Part shown: positions 26,263-33,061 of the stretch, one piece after another
Layout: the number at the start of each line of letters is the position of its first letter
Position numbering within the stretch: the first letter of the stretch is position 1
From: Bacteroidia bacterium
GTDB lineage: Bacteria; Bacteroidota; Bacteroidia; Bacteroidales; Azobacteroidaceae
Direction: 5' to 3'
NCBI GenBank assembly: GCA_025996865.1
Contig: BNTV01000035.1
Location: 1-39,382, forward strand
DNA: 39,382 nt
Position numbers and translations under genes: made by a program
The notes under the pieces: generated by a model
What the model saw: only the letters and a program-made list of their open reading frames with translations
The model's database searches: none
What the model was told of the DNA's origin: nothing

Positions 26263-26349
26263 GCGAAGCAATCCGGAATGTTGATTATCACTGGATTGCT
26301 TCGGGCTTCGCCCTCGCAATGACGTGCAAAATGCGCTTTTGAAACAGCC
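26223..26349. mobile_element. 127-bp MITE-like palindromic element
   Basis: The outer arms GGCTGTCTCAAAAG (26223-26236) and CTTTTGAAACAGCC (26336-26349) are complementary at 13 of 14 positions. Nested inside are two more arm pairs: CGTCATTACGA with TCGCAATGACG (26245-26255, 26314-26324; one mismatch) and CGAAGCAATCC with GGATTGCTTCG (26264-26274, 26293-26303; perfect). It has no coding capacity of its own and contributes the last codons and stop of the AlbA_2 gene. It resembles small non-autonomous repeats spread in Bacteroidota genomes. No clear target duplication is visible. Confidence 0.75.
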
Positions 26350-26376
26350 CCCGAAAAATTTTTCTTAACAAAACGT

Positions 26377-26544
26377 TTATGCTTCCACAATTGCTTCGGA
26401 AGGACAAACGTCAACACATGTTCCGCAATCAGTACATATATCCGGATCAATTTTATAAATATCTCCTTCTGAGATTGCCCCAACGGGACATTCGTCTATA
26501 CAAGTACCACATGCAATACAATCATCAGTAATTACGTGAGCCAT
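26377..26544 (-). CDS. 2x[4Fe-4S] ferredoxin
   Basis: The protein has 55 residues, the classic size of clostridial-type bacterial ferredoxins. It carries two CxxCxxCxxxCP clusters: C9, C12, C15, C19-P and C37, C40, C43, C47-P. It starts MAHVITDDCIACGTC and ends CPSEAIVEA. It carries low-potential electrons in the cytosol, for example for pyruvate:ferredoxin oxidoreductase, in an anaerobe. It is monocistronic, with its own promoter box (TACCTTTG) 39 nt before the ATG. It lies just beyond the MITE-like element. Confidence 0.95.
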   Translation of the reverse strand: MAHVITDDCIACGTCIDECPVGAISEGDIYKIDPDICTDCGTCVDVCPSEAIVEA

Positions 26545-26583
26545 TTTTTCAATTTTTTATTTTAATTAATAATATTGATTGCG

Positions 26584-26591
26584 CAAAGGTA
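26584..26591 (-). promoter_or_regulatory. ferredoxin promoter -7 box
   Basis: TACCTTTG (followed by C) on the minus strand fits the consensus exactly, 39 nt before the ferredoxin ATG. Confidence 0.7.
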
Positions 26592-26724
26592 TAAAATTAT
26601 CCGGAAACCTCAATAGTTTTAGTATAAAATTTGATATTCCTTCTATTATACTCATTCAAAACAGGGTTGCTTGCCGCTTTTTTTATTTTTTTATTTTTTT
26701 ATTGCTAATCAATGAATAAATGAC

Positions 26725-26732
26725 TATTTTTG
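26725..26732 (+). promoter_or_regulatory. aquaporin promoter -7 box
   Basis: TATTTTTG (followed by C), 29 nt before the ATG at 26762, matches TAnnTTTG. Confidence 0.6.
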
Positions 26733-26761
26733 CCATTTGAATTATTAAACAACTAAATTTT

Positions 26762-27460
26762 ATGAAGACAGAACAAAAATTTTTAGCCGAACTTATCGGC
26801 ACATTTACATTGGTATTAGGTGGTTGCGGTACGGCTGTTTTTGCAGGCGGATCGGTTGGTTTCCTGGGTGTATCCCTGGCATTCGGACTAACCATTGTGG
26901 CCATGGCTTATGGAATTGGAAATATTTCGGGAGCACACTTGAACCCGGCTGTTTCGGTAGGCGTTTTTTGTGCGGGTAGAATGTCGGCAAAAGACTTGGG
27001 AATTTACATTTTGGCGCAAGTGGCAGGCGGCATTTTGGCAGCGGCTTTAATGGCTTTCATCGTAGCGCAATGCGATGGAACGAGAGGTACTTTTGCCGCC
27101 AACGGATTTGGCGAATTTTTCGCAGACGCTCCCAATTATTTGCAAGTTTCCGCAGCAGGCGCTTTTGCCATTGAGTTTGTGCTTACCTTCCTTTTCCTGA
27201 TTGTGATTCTGGGCGTAACCGATTCCCAGGCTCCGAAAGGATTTGCAGGTCTTGCCATCGGTTTGACATTGACTTTGATTCACTTGATCAGCATCCCTTT
27301 GACGAATACTTCCGTCAATCCGGCTCGTTCAATCAGTCAGGCGATTTTCTCGGAAAATGCTTTGGCATTGCCGCAAATATGGTTGTTTATCATTGCTCCG
27401 GTATTGGGAGCCGCGGCGGCAGCATTTGTGTATAATTACATTGCTAAAGCAAAGAAATGA
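26762..27460 (+). CDS. aqpZ: aquaporin Z-like MIP channel
   Basis: The protein has 232 residues with six hydrophobic helices and both NPA half-helices: SGAHLNPAVSVG (first) and TSVNPARSISQAIF (second), with the conserved arginine right after the second NPA. This is the water-selective aquaporin pattern; the pore region after the first NPA also looks AqpZ-like. It sits in the cytoplasmic membrane and equilibrates water. It is monocistronic: its own promoter lies upstream and a strong hairpin cluster follows. Confidence 0.93.
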   Translation: MKTEQKFLAELIGTFTLVLGGCGTAVFAGGSVGFLGVSLAFGLTIVAMAYGIGNISGAHLNPAVSVGVFCAGRMSAKDLGIYILAQVAGGILAAALMAFIVAQCDGTRGTFAANGFGEFFADAPNYLQVSAAGAFAIEFVLTFLFLIVILGVTDSQAPKGFAGLAIGLTLTLIHLISIPLTNTSVNPARSISQAIFSENALALPQIWLFIIAPVLGAAAAAFVYNYIAKAKK

Positions 27461-27492
27461 TTTTGGTTTAAAACCGCCCGCTTGCTTTTCCC

Positions 27493-27597
27493 AAAAAGCC
27501 CGCCGCCTTTTACTCAAAAGCCCGCCTGCAATTTTAAAAAGCCGGCGGGCTTTTAAAATTTGCTCGGTAATCTTTTTTTAAAAGGCGGCGGGCTTTT
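27493..27597. terminator. nested hairpin cluster / bidirectional terminator after aqpZ
   Basis: An 18-bp perfect inverted repeat, AAAAGCCCGCCGCCTTTT (27494-27511) with its complement at 27580-27597, encloses a second GC-rich near-palindrome with A/T tracts (27529-27559, core GCCGGCGGGC). Flanking A- and T-runs make either stem a plausible intrinsic terminator. Several related GCCCGCC units suggest duplication of a repeat, not a single terminator. Confidence 0.75.
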
Positions 27598-27599
27598 GA

Positions 27600-27933
27600 A
27601 CAACAAATCACAATAAACATAACAACAGTATAAATTTTCATCAGTCCCTGACGGGACGGCGCATCATGGAGATTGCCTTTTTCTACCAATATATTGTCCC
27701 TGACGGGACAGGGCTAAATCTTTTATTGATATTCGTGTCGTTTATGTGTAAAATACCGAGATTATTCGTGGCGTTTATGTGTTGACATGAAATCACTTCG
27801 TCCTTCCAAAACGTCACTTCGTCACTCACCGGTGTCGTTTCGTCAAAATCCACATTTTTTCCTTGTTTTCGGTTTTTTTTGTATATTAATTTGTACCTTG
27901 ATTATTTAATTTAAAATGAGAGGGGATTAAAAA
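27600..27933. other. repeat-rich non-coding leader before the 270-residue gene
   Basis: No gene is supportable. The stretch holds two copies of the palindrome GTCCCTGACGGGAC (27644-27657 and 27696-27709). It also holds two near-identical 19-nt direct repeats (27731-27749 and 27764-27782; ATTCGTGTCGTTTATGTGT with one change), and three versions of a CACTTCGTC motif (about 27789-27837). A weak promoter-like TTAATTTG lies about 50 nt before the next ATG. Confidence 0.6.
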
Positions 27934-28746
27934 ATGAAACCAGTAAAAAAACAGTACATTTCAGAAATGAAAAACAACTATGGGGGCTACAATGCAACCT
28001 GGGCGCCGGGTATTCCTTTACAAATAGGCGATATTGGCGTATTTGATGAAGACGGGGCATTTGACAGAAAGTCGAATATAGCCTATTTTAAAATTGCTTT
28101 TGACATTTGCCCTGACACTACAAACGACCAATTGAATTATTCTTCCAAAGGCAGTGCGTCTATTACTGCCAAATTGTCGGGACAAATAGCGCCGGGCAGT
28201 GTGCTTGCAGTGGCAGATGTTGGTGCAATTGTTGAATTTTCAAAAGAAAATTCAGTTGTTTTTAAAGCAAAAAACGTAAGCTATCCTTCGATTGCGGATC
28301 AGATACAACTCGAAAAAGATGTGATTGCGTTGTATAACCAAAAACAATGGAATAAGGATTGGTGCATAATTACCGAATTGGTTGTAGCAGAAAGTGCAAC
28401 GATCATTATTTCAAACTCTTCCAACGGTAAAATTGAATTGAAAGCCAATGCAAATTTGAGCCTTGCAAAAATTGATATTGCAGATGCTGCTTTTGATTTT
28501 TCAACCCAGTTTGCAAAAAATCTGAATACTACAATTATTGCACAGGAAGGATTAACGCCTTTATTTAAAGCAAGAAAACTAACTTTCAAAGGTGGTGGTA
28601 TTCTTCAATCTCCAAAAACGCCTGATGGTTTGAGACAAGTAAAAATGCGTAATAAACCGGTATCAGGCAATGTTAATATGAATGTGAATGCTAACAATCA
28701 ACAAGAAAGTATAATTACTTTGGATGATTTTGTCTTTAATTTCTAA
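27934..28746 (+). CDS. hypothetical cytoplasmic protein, beta-rich (possible gasdermin-like pattern, speculative)
   Basis: The protein has 270 residues, with no signal peptide, no membrane helix and no family I can name with confidence. It starts MKPVKKQYISEMKNNYGGYNATWAP, then LQIGDIGVFDEDGAF. A predicted beta-strand/helix series follows: ITAKLSGQIAPG, VVFKAKNVSY, a helix IADQIQLEKDVIALY, then strands WCIITELVVAESATIIIS, GKIELKANANL and PLFKARKLTFKG. That order recalls, by eye only, the pore-forming gasdermin domain, including a final strand pair. The tail (about 230-270) is Asn-rich. It lies 12 nt upstream of the giant LRR surface protein, so the two are probably one transcript. Confidence 0.6.
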   Translation: MKPVKKQYISEMKNNYGGYNATWAPGIPLQIGDIGVFDEDGAFDRKSNIAYFKIAFDICPDTTNDQLNYSSKGSASITAKLSGQIAPGSVLAVADVGAIVEFSKENSVVFKAKNVSYPSIADQIQLEKDVIALYNQKQWNKDWCIITELVVAESATIIISNSSNGKIELKANANLSLAKIDIADAAFDFSTQFAKNLNTTIIAQEGLTPLFKARKLTFKGGGILQSPKTPDGLRQVKMRNKPVSGNVNMNVNANNQQESIITLDDFVFNF

Positions 28747-28758
28747 ACTTTTAAAATC

Positions 28759-31700
28759 ATGAATGCAAAAATTGTACAAAAAAATGAATGCGCTTTTCAC
28801 GAGCGCTCGATTATCCGGAAACCCTCACGCTTTGGCAAGTGGTGGATAATTTTGTTCTTCGTCCTTGCGGGAGCGGCCAATGGGTACGCGCAAACGTATT
28901 ATACCGTCGATGAATCATGGGGATGTGGCTTATTGAGCGATGGAACGGCATATATTTCTCGCCCCGTAAAAATAACTTATGTTAATGGCGTTCTACAGGT
29001 TAGCAGTCGCGTGGAAACTCATTTATCCTTTCCTTCCTCGGTTACACTAAAACTCTGGGGTTCTGCCGGTTGGGTTGCGTATGGAACTTACACGGTAACT
29101 GAAATTCATTTGTCACTTGATGGCACACAACAAGCGGCTTTGCAAAGCGTTTCTTTTCCGAACACTATAACAACGATTGGTAACAATTGCTTTTCCTGGT
29201 GTACAAATTTAGGTAATTTTGTTCTTCCTGAATCGCTGAAAGCTATCGGCACTCAGGCATTTGCATATTGTGCAGGACTGGAAGCAATAGCAATTCCCGC
29301 ATCGGTAACGACTTGGGGAAGTAATCCTTTCTATAATTGTAGCGGTTTGCAGAGCGTAACCGTAAAGGCAAAACAGTTGCCTGCCTGTTTCATCGGTTTG
29401 CCGGTTGTTACCGCCGATTTGACTGGGGTTGAAGAAATTGCAGGTAGTGCGTTTCAGGGATGTACAAAATTAGAAAACGTTACGCTTTCGGAATCGCTGA
29501 AAACAGTAGGCGCTGCTGCATTTCGAACTTGTTCTTCCTTAAAGGAAATAACGATTCCCGCTTCTGTTGCCACCATTGGCGGTTCGGTTTTTTCAGGTTG
29601 CAGCGCAATGACAAAAGCGGTAATTCTTAATGAAAAAATTGAGGAGTATCAATTTTCTAATTGTACTTCTTTGGAAGAAGCAACGCTTTCCGACAATTTA
29701 AAGACTATCGGCACTCAGGCATTTGCATATTGTAAAGGACTGGAAGCAATAGCAATTCCCGCATCGGTAACGACTTGGGGAAGTAATCCTTTCTATAATT
29801 GTAGCGGTTTGCAGAGCGTAACCGTAAAGGCAAAACAGTTGCCTGCCTGTTTCAGCGGTTTGCCGGTTGTTACCGCCGATTTGACTGGGGTTGAAGAAAT
29901 TGCGACCAGTGCGTTTAGCGGATGTACAAAATTGGAAAACGTTACGCTTTCGGAATCGCTGAAAACAGTAGGCGGTAGTGCATTTGGAACTTGTTCTTCC
30001 TTAAAGGAAATAACGATTCCCGCTTCTGTTGCCAGCATTGGCGGTTCGGTTTTTTCAGGTTGCAGCGCAATGACAAAAGCGGTAATTCTTAATGAAAAAA
30101 TCGGGGACTATCAATTTTCTAATTGTACTTCTTTGGAAGAAGCAACGCTTTCCGACAATTTAAAGACTATCAGCAATATGGCATTTGCATATTGTAGAGG
30201 GCTGAAAGCAATAGCAATTCCCGCATCGGTAACGACTTGGGGAAGTAATTCTTTCTATAATTGTAGCGGTTTGCAGAGTGTAAGCGTGAAGGCAAAACAG
30301 TTGCCTAACTGTTTCAGCGGTTTGCCGGTTGTTACCGCCGATTTGACTGGGGTTGAAGAAATTGCGACCAGTGCGTTTAGCGGATGTACAAAATTGGAAA
30401 ACGTTACGCTTTCGGAATCGCTGAAAACAGTAGGCGGTAGTGCATTTGGAACTTGTTCTTCCTTAAAGGAAATAACGATTCCCGCTTCTGTTGCCAGCAT
30501 TGGCGGTTCGGTTTTTTCAGGTTGCAGCGCAATGACAAAAGCGGTAATTCTTAATGAAAAAATCGGGGACTATCAATTTAATAATTGTACTTCTTTGGAA
30601 GAAGCAATGATTTCCGGTAATGTAAAGACTATCAGCAATATGGCATTTGCATATTGTAGAGGACTGAAAGAAGTAGTTGTCGAATGGCAAGCCCCATTGG
30701 GCGGCGCTGCGCTTGCTTCAAATATTTTCTACGGTGTTCCTGCAAAAGACGTTACCTTGAAGGTTCCCGCCGGTACGGAAAGTTTGTATAAAGCGGCGCC
30801 GGTTTGGAAAGAGTTTTTCATTCATGCAGCTGTTTCCGTAACCGGCGTATCGCTCGACAAGGAAACTTTGGCATTGAAAGTTGATTCCACGTCACAACTT
30901 ACCGCCACTGTCGCACCTGCCGATGCCAACAACCAAGCGGTTTCGTGGAAATCGTCGAATGAAAGCATTGCAACGGTTTCTTCCGACGGACTTGTTACCG
31001 CCAAAACTGCCGGTACGGCAACCATTACAGTAACAACGGCCGACGGCGGATTTGCGGCAAGCTGCACGGTAACCGTAACGCCCAATATCGTTTCCGTAAC
31101 CGGCGTATCGCTCGACAAGGAAACTTTGGCATTGAAAGTCGATGATACGGCACAACTTACCGCCACTGTCGCGCCTGCCGATGCCGACAACCAAGCGGTT
31201 TCGTGGAAATCGAGCGATGAAAGCGTCGCAACGGTTTCGTCCGACGGACTTGTTACCGCCAAAGCTGCCGGTACGGCAACCATTACGGTAACAACGGCCG
31301 ACGGCGGATTTGCGGCAAGCTGCACGCTAACCGTAACGCCCAATATCGTTTCCGTAACCGGCGTATCGCTCGACAAGGAAACTTTGGCGTTGAAAGTCGA
31401 TGATACGGCGCAGCTTACCGCCACTGTCGCACCTGCCGGCGCCAACAACCAAGCGGTTTCGTGGAAATCGAGCGATGAAAGCGTCGCAACGGTTTCGTCC
31501 GACGGACTTGTTACCGCCAAAGCTGCCGGTACGGCAACCATTACGGTAACAATGGCCGACGGCGGATTTACGGCAACTTGCATCGTTACGGTAACGTCCA
31601 ATATTATTCCCGTAACGAACATCACAGGTGTGCCGGAAAGCATGACGGTAGAGGAAAATATTCTCTTGGAAGTGTCAAAAGGCAGAGACCTTATTTCTCA

Positions 31701-32901
31701 CTTGGGTACTATTGTCCCGCAAGATGCTACAAATCAAATGATTGTGTGGAGCATAACGGACGCAGGAACTACCGGCGCAGAGATTTTGGTTGAAATTTCA
31801 TATCAGTATGTTGACGGTACCCTTATAGCAGAAAAAAGAAGTGTGATTAAAGCGCCGAATCCGGGTACATTTATCCTTACCGCAACGATTAAGGACGGAT
31901 TGGATGTCGGGCAGGACTACGTACAGAATTTCACAATCAAGGTGAATCCCGCGACCTCGGATGCTGTAACCGGCATCACGCTCGACAGGAAAAATATGAT
32001 TTTCCCGGTAGGTATGTACATCGGTATTATTTATTCTCAACAACTTACCGCCACGGTTCTGCCTGCCGACGCCGCCGACAAAACCGTAATATGGACGTCG
32101 AGCAATCCGACTTTCGCAACGGTTTCTTCTACCGGACTTGTAACACTGAACAAATGGTGGAAAGACGTTTTTGCCTATTACCCGGTGTATGATTTCGATG
32201 CGTTTACCACCATCACCGCTACTACCGCCGATGGCGGATACACGGCAACCTGCGATGTAAGGTTATCCAATTATCCTTTCGGCAATACTACCTTCGGCAA
32301 CCAGGGGATTTTGAGCCTGTACAATATTTTGATGATTGGACAAATCATCAACAACGGCAGTATCACAATCATCCTTCCCGCCGGAATTACGCTCGACGCC
32401 GCCACAACGCAAGTCAATCCGGCGTATGGCAGCATTGCGGGAATTGAACAGATATCGGACGACACCTGGAAATTGCTAATTAACGGCACAAGTTTGCGCA
32501 GCGGAACCGACAGCGAACCGGAACTGCTTGTAGAAATCGGCTATACGGCCAATGAAACGGTCAACGACGGCAAATATGAAGCGGTGATAAGCGAACTGCA
32601 ACTGAATTTTGCCAACGGCGAAACCGTCACGGAAACCGGAACGCCGGTAGTAATCAATGTGGACCGCGCAGGTACGGGTATTGAACCGGTAAAAGACGAA
32701 GCGAAAGTATATGTTTCGGGCGGCGTGCTTCATGTGACTACGCCGGACAGAGAATCCGTCCGGGTGTATTCCATTAGCGGCGTCTTACTGAAAAATGCAA
32801 ACAAGGAAGCCGGCGAAATACAAATCCCGCTCGGCTCGTCCGGAAGTCCGGTTCTGCTCGTGAAAGGCAGCAAAGGATGGGTGAAGAAAGTAATCAGGTA
32901 A
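28759..32901 (+). CDS. large secreted BspA-like LRR / Big_2 surface protein with T9SS sorting domain
   Basis: The protein has 1380 residues. A long basic start leads to a signal peptide ending near residue 45 (WWIILFFVLAGAANGYAQ). Residues about 60-680 are BspA-type LRR_5 repeats (SLKEITIPASVATIGGSVFSG), including three 154-residue units. Three nearly identical Big_2 Ig-like domains (694-779, 780-865, 866-951) and more divergent ones follow to about 1180. A cohesin-like beta domain comes next, then a C-terminal region (about 1313-1380, VRVYSISGVLLKN, ending GWVKKVIR) typical of type IX secretion signals. It should be exported and attached to the cell surface, where BspA relatives bind host or matrix proteins. 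The start at 28759 follows the preceding gene by 12 nt. Confidence 0.9.
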   Translation: MNAKIVQKNECAFHERSIIRKPSRFGKWWIILFFVLAGAANGYAQTYYTVDESWGCGLLSDGTAYISRPVKITYVNGVLQVSSRVETHLSFPSSVTLKLWGSAGWVAYGTYTVTEIHLSLDGTQQAALQSVSFPNTITTIGNNCFSWCTNLGNFVLPESLKAIGTQAFAYCAGLEAIAIPASVTTWGSNPFYNCSGLQSVTVKAKQLPACFIGLPVVTADLTGVEEIAGSAFQGCTKLENVTLSESLKTVGAAAFRTCSSLKEITIPASVATIGGSVFSGCSAMTKAVILNEKIEEYQFSNCTSLEEATLSDNLKTIGTQAFAYCKGLEAIAIPASVTTWGSNPFYNCSGLQSVTVKAKQLPACFSGLPVVTADLTGVEEIATSAFSGCTKLENVTLSESLKTVGGSAFGTCSSLKEITIPASVASIGGSVFSGCSAMTKAVILNEKIGDYQFSNCTSLEEATLSDNLKTISNMAFAYCRGLKAIAIPASVTTWGSNSFYNCSGLQSVSVKAKQLPNCFSGLPVVTADLTGVEEIATSAFSGCTKLENVTLSESLKTVGGSAFGTCSSLKEITIPASVASIGGSVFSGCSAMTKAVILNEKIGDYQFNNCTSLEEAMISGNVKTISNMAFAYCRGLKEVVVEWQAPLGGAALASNIFYGVPAKDVTLKVPAGTESLYKAAPVWKEFFIHAAVSVTGVSLDKETLALKVDSTSQLTATVAPADANNQAVSWKSSNESIATVSSDGLVTAKTAGTATITVTTADGGFAASCTVTVTPNIVSVTGVSLDKETLALKVDDTAQLTATVAPADADNQAVSWKSSDESVATVSSDGLVTAKAAGTATITVTTADGGFAASCTLTVTPNIVSVTGVSLDKETLALKVDDTAQLTATVAPAGANNQAVSWKSSDESVATVSSDGLVTAKAAGTATITVTMADGGFTATCIVTVTSNIIPVTNITGVPESMTVEENILLEVSKGRDLISHLGTIVPQDATNQMIVWSITDAGTTGAEILVEISYQYVDGTLIAEKRSVIKAPNPGTFILTATIKDGLDVGQDYVQNFTIKVNPATSDAVTGITLDRKNMIFPVGMYIGIIYSQQLTATVLPADAADKTVIWTSSNPTFATVSSTGLVTLNKWWKDVFAYYPVYDFDAFTTITATTADGGYTATCDVRLSNYPFGNTTFGNQGILSLYNILMIGQIINNGSITIILPAGITLDAATTQVNPAYGSIAGIEQISDDTWKLLINGTSLRSGTDSEPELLVEIGYTANETVNDGKYEAVISELQLNFANGETVTETGTPVVINVDRAGTGIEPVKDEAKVYVSGGVLHVTTPDRESVRVYSISGVLLKNANKEAGEIQIPLGSSGSPVLLVKGSKGWVKKVIR
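29242..30627 (+). repeat. three tandem 462-bp units in the LRR region
   Basis: Units begin at 29242, 29704 and 30166, each 154 codons long. The second and third are almost identical at the DNA level over several hundred bases (for example 29890-30125 against 30352-30587). Their ends differ more, pointing to recent duplication or gene conversion. Confidence 0.9.
30838..31611 (+). repeat. three tandem 258-bp Big_2 units
   Basis: Units begin with GTAACCGGCGTATCGCTCGA at 30838, 31096 and 31354. They are nearly identical in DNA and encode 86-residue Big_2 domains. Confidence 0.95.
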
Positions 32902-32918
32902 AAACAGCTCCCCCTCGA

Positions 32919-32959
32919 GAGGGTGTGTCAAAGACGAATGTGCCTTTTGACACATCCTC
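32919..32959 (+). terminator. hairpin after the LRR/Big_2 gene
   Basis: GAGGGTGTGTCAAA (32919-32932) pairs with TTTGACACATCCTC (32946-32959) at 13 of 14 positions. It lies 17 nt past the stop codon. No good U-run follows, so it may be a repeat or a Rho-dependent end. Confidence 0.5.
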
Positions 32960-33027
32960 ACAGCGGGGATATTTGATTACGCCGTTTTAAAAATCGACGG
33001 GAACTTTATTTGTTCGATAAAATGTTA

Positions 33028-33035
33028 TAACTTTG
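33028..33035 (+). promoter_or_regulatory. promoter -7 box for the sensor kinase / LytTR pair
   Basis: TAACTTTG, 26 nt before the preferred ATG, fits TAnnTTTG, with a TTTG about 19 nt upstream of it as a possible -33 element. Confidence 0.6.
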
Positions 33036-33061
33036 TATTTGATTTTTAAGTGGGAAAAAGA

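Noticed and set aside
27644..27709. CRISPR-like repeats (GTCCCTGACGGGAC twice)
   Set aside because: There are only two short copies, with no further spacers and no cas genes.
30822..31643. Minus-strand ORF of 273 residues with internal repeats
   Set aside because: It mirrors the Big_2 repeats of the real gene on the opposite strand.
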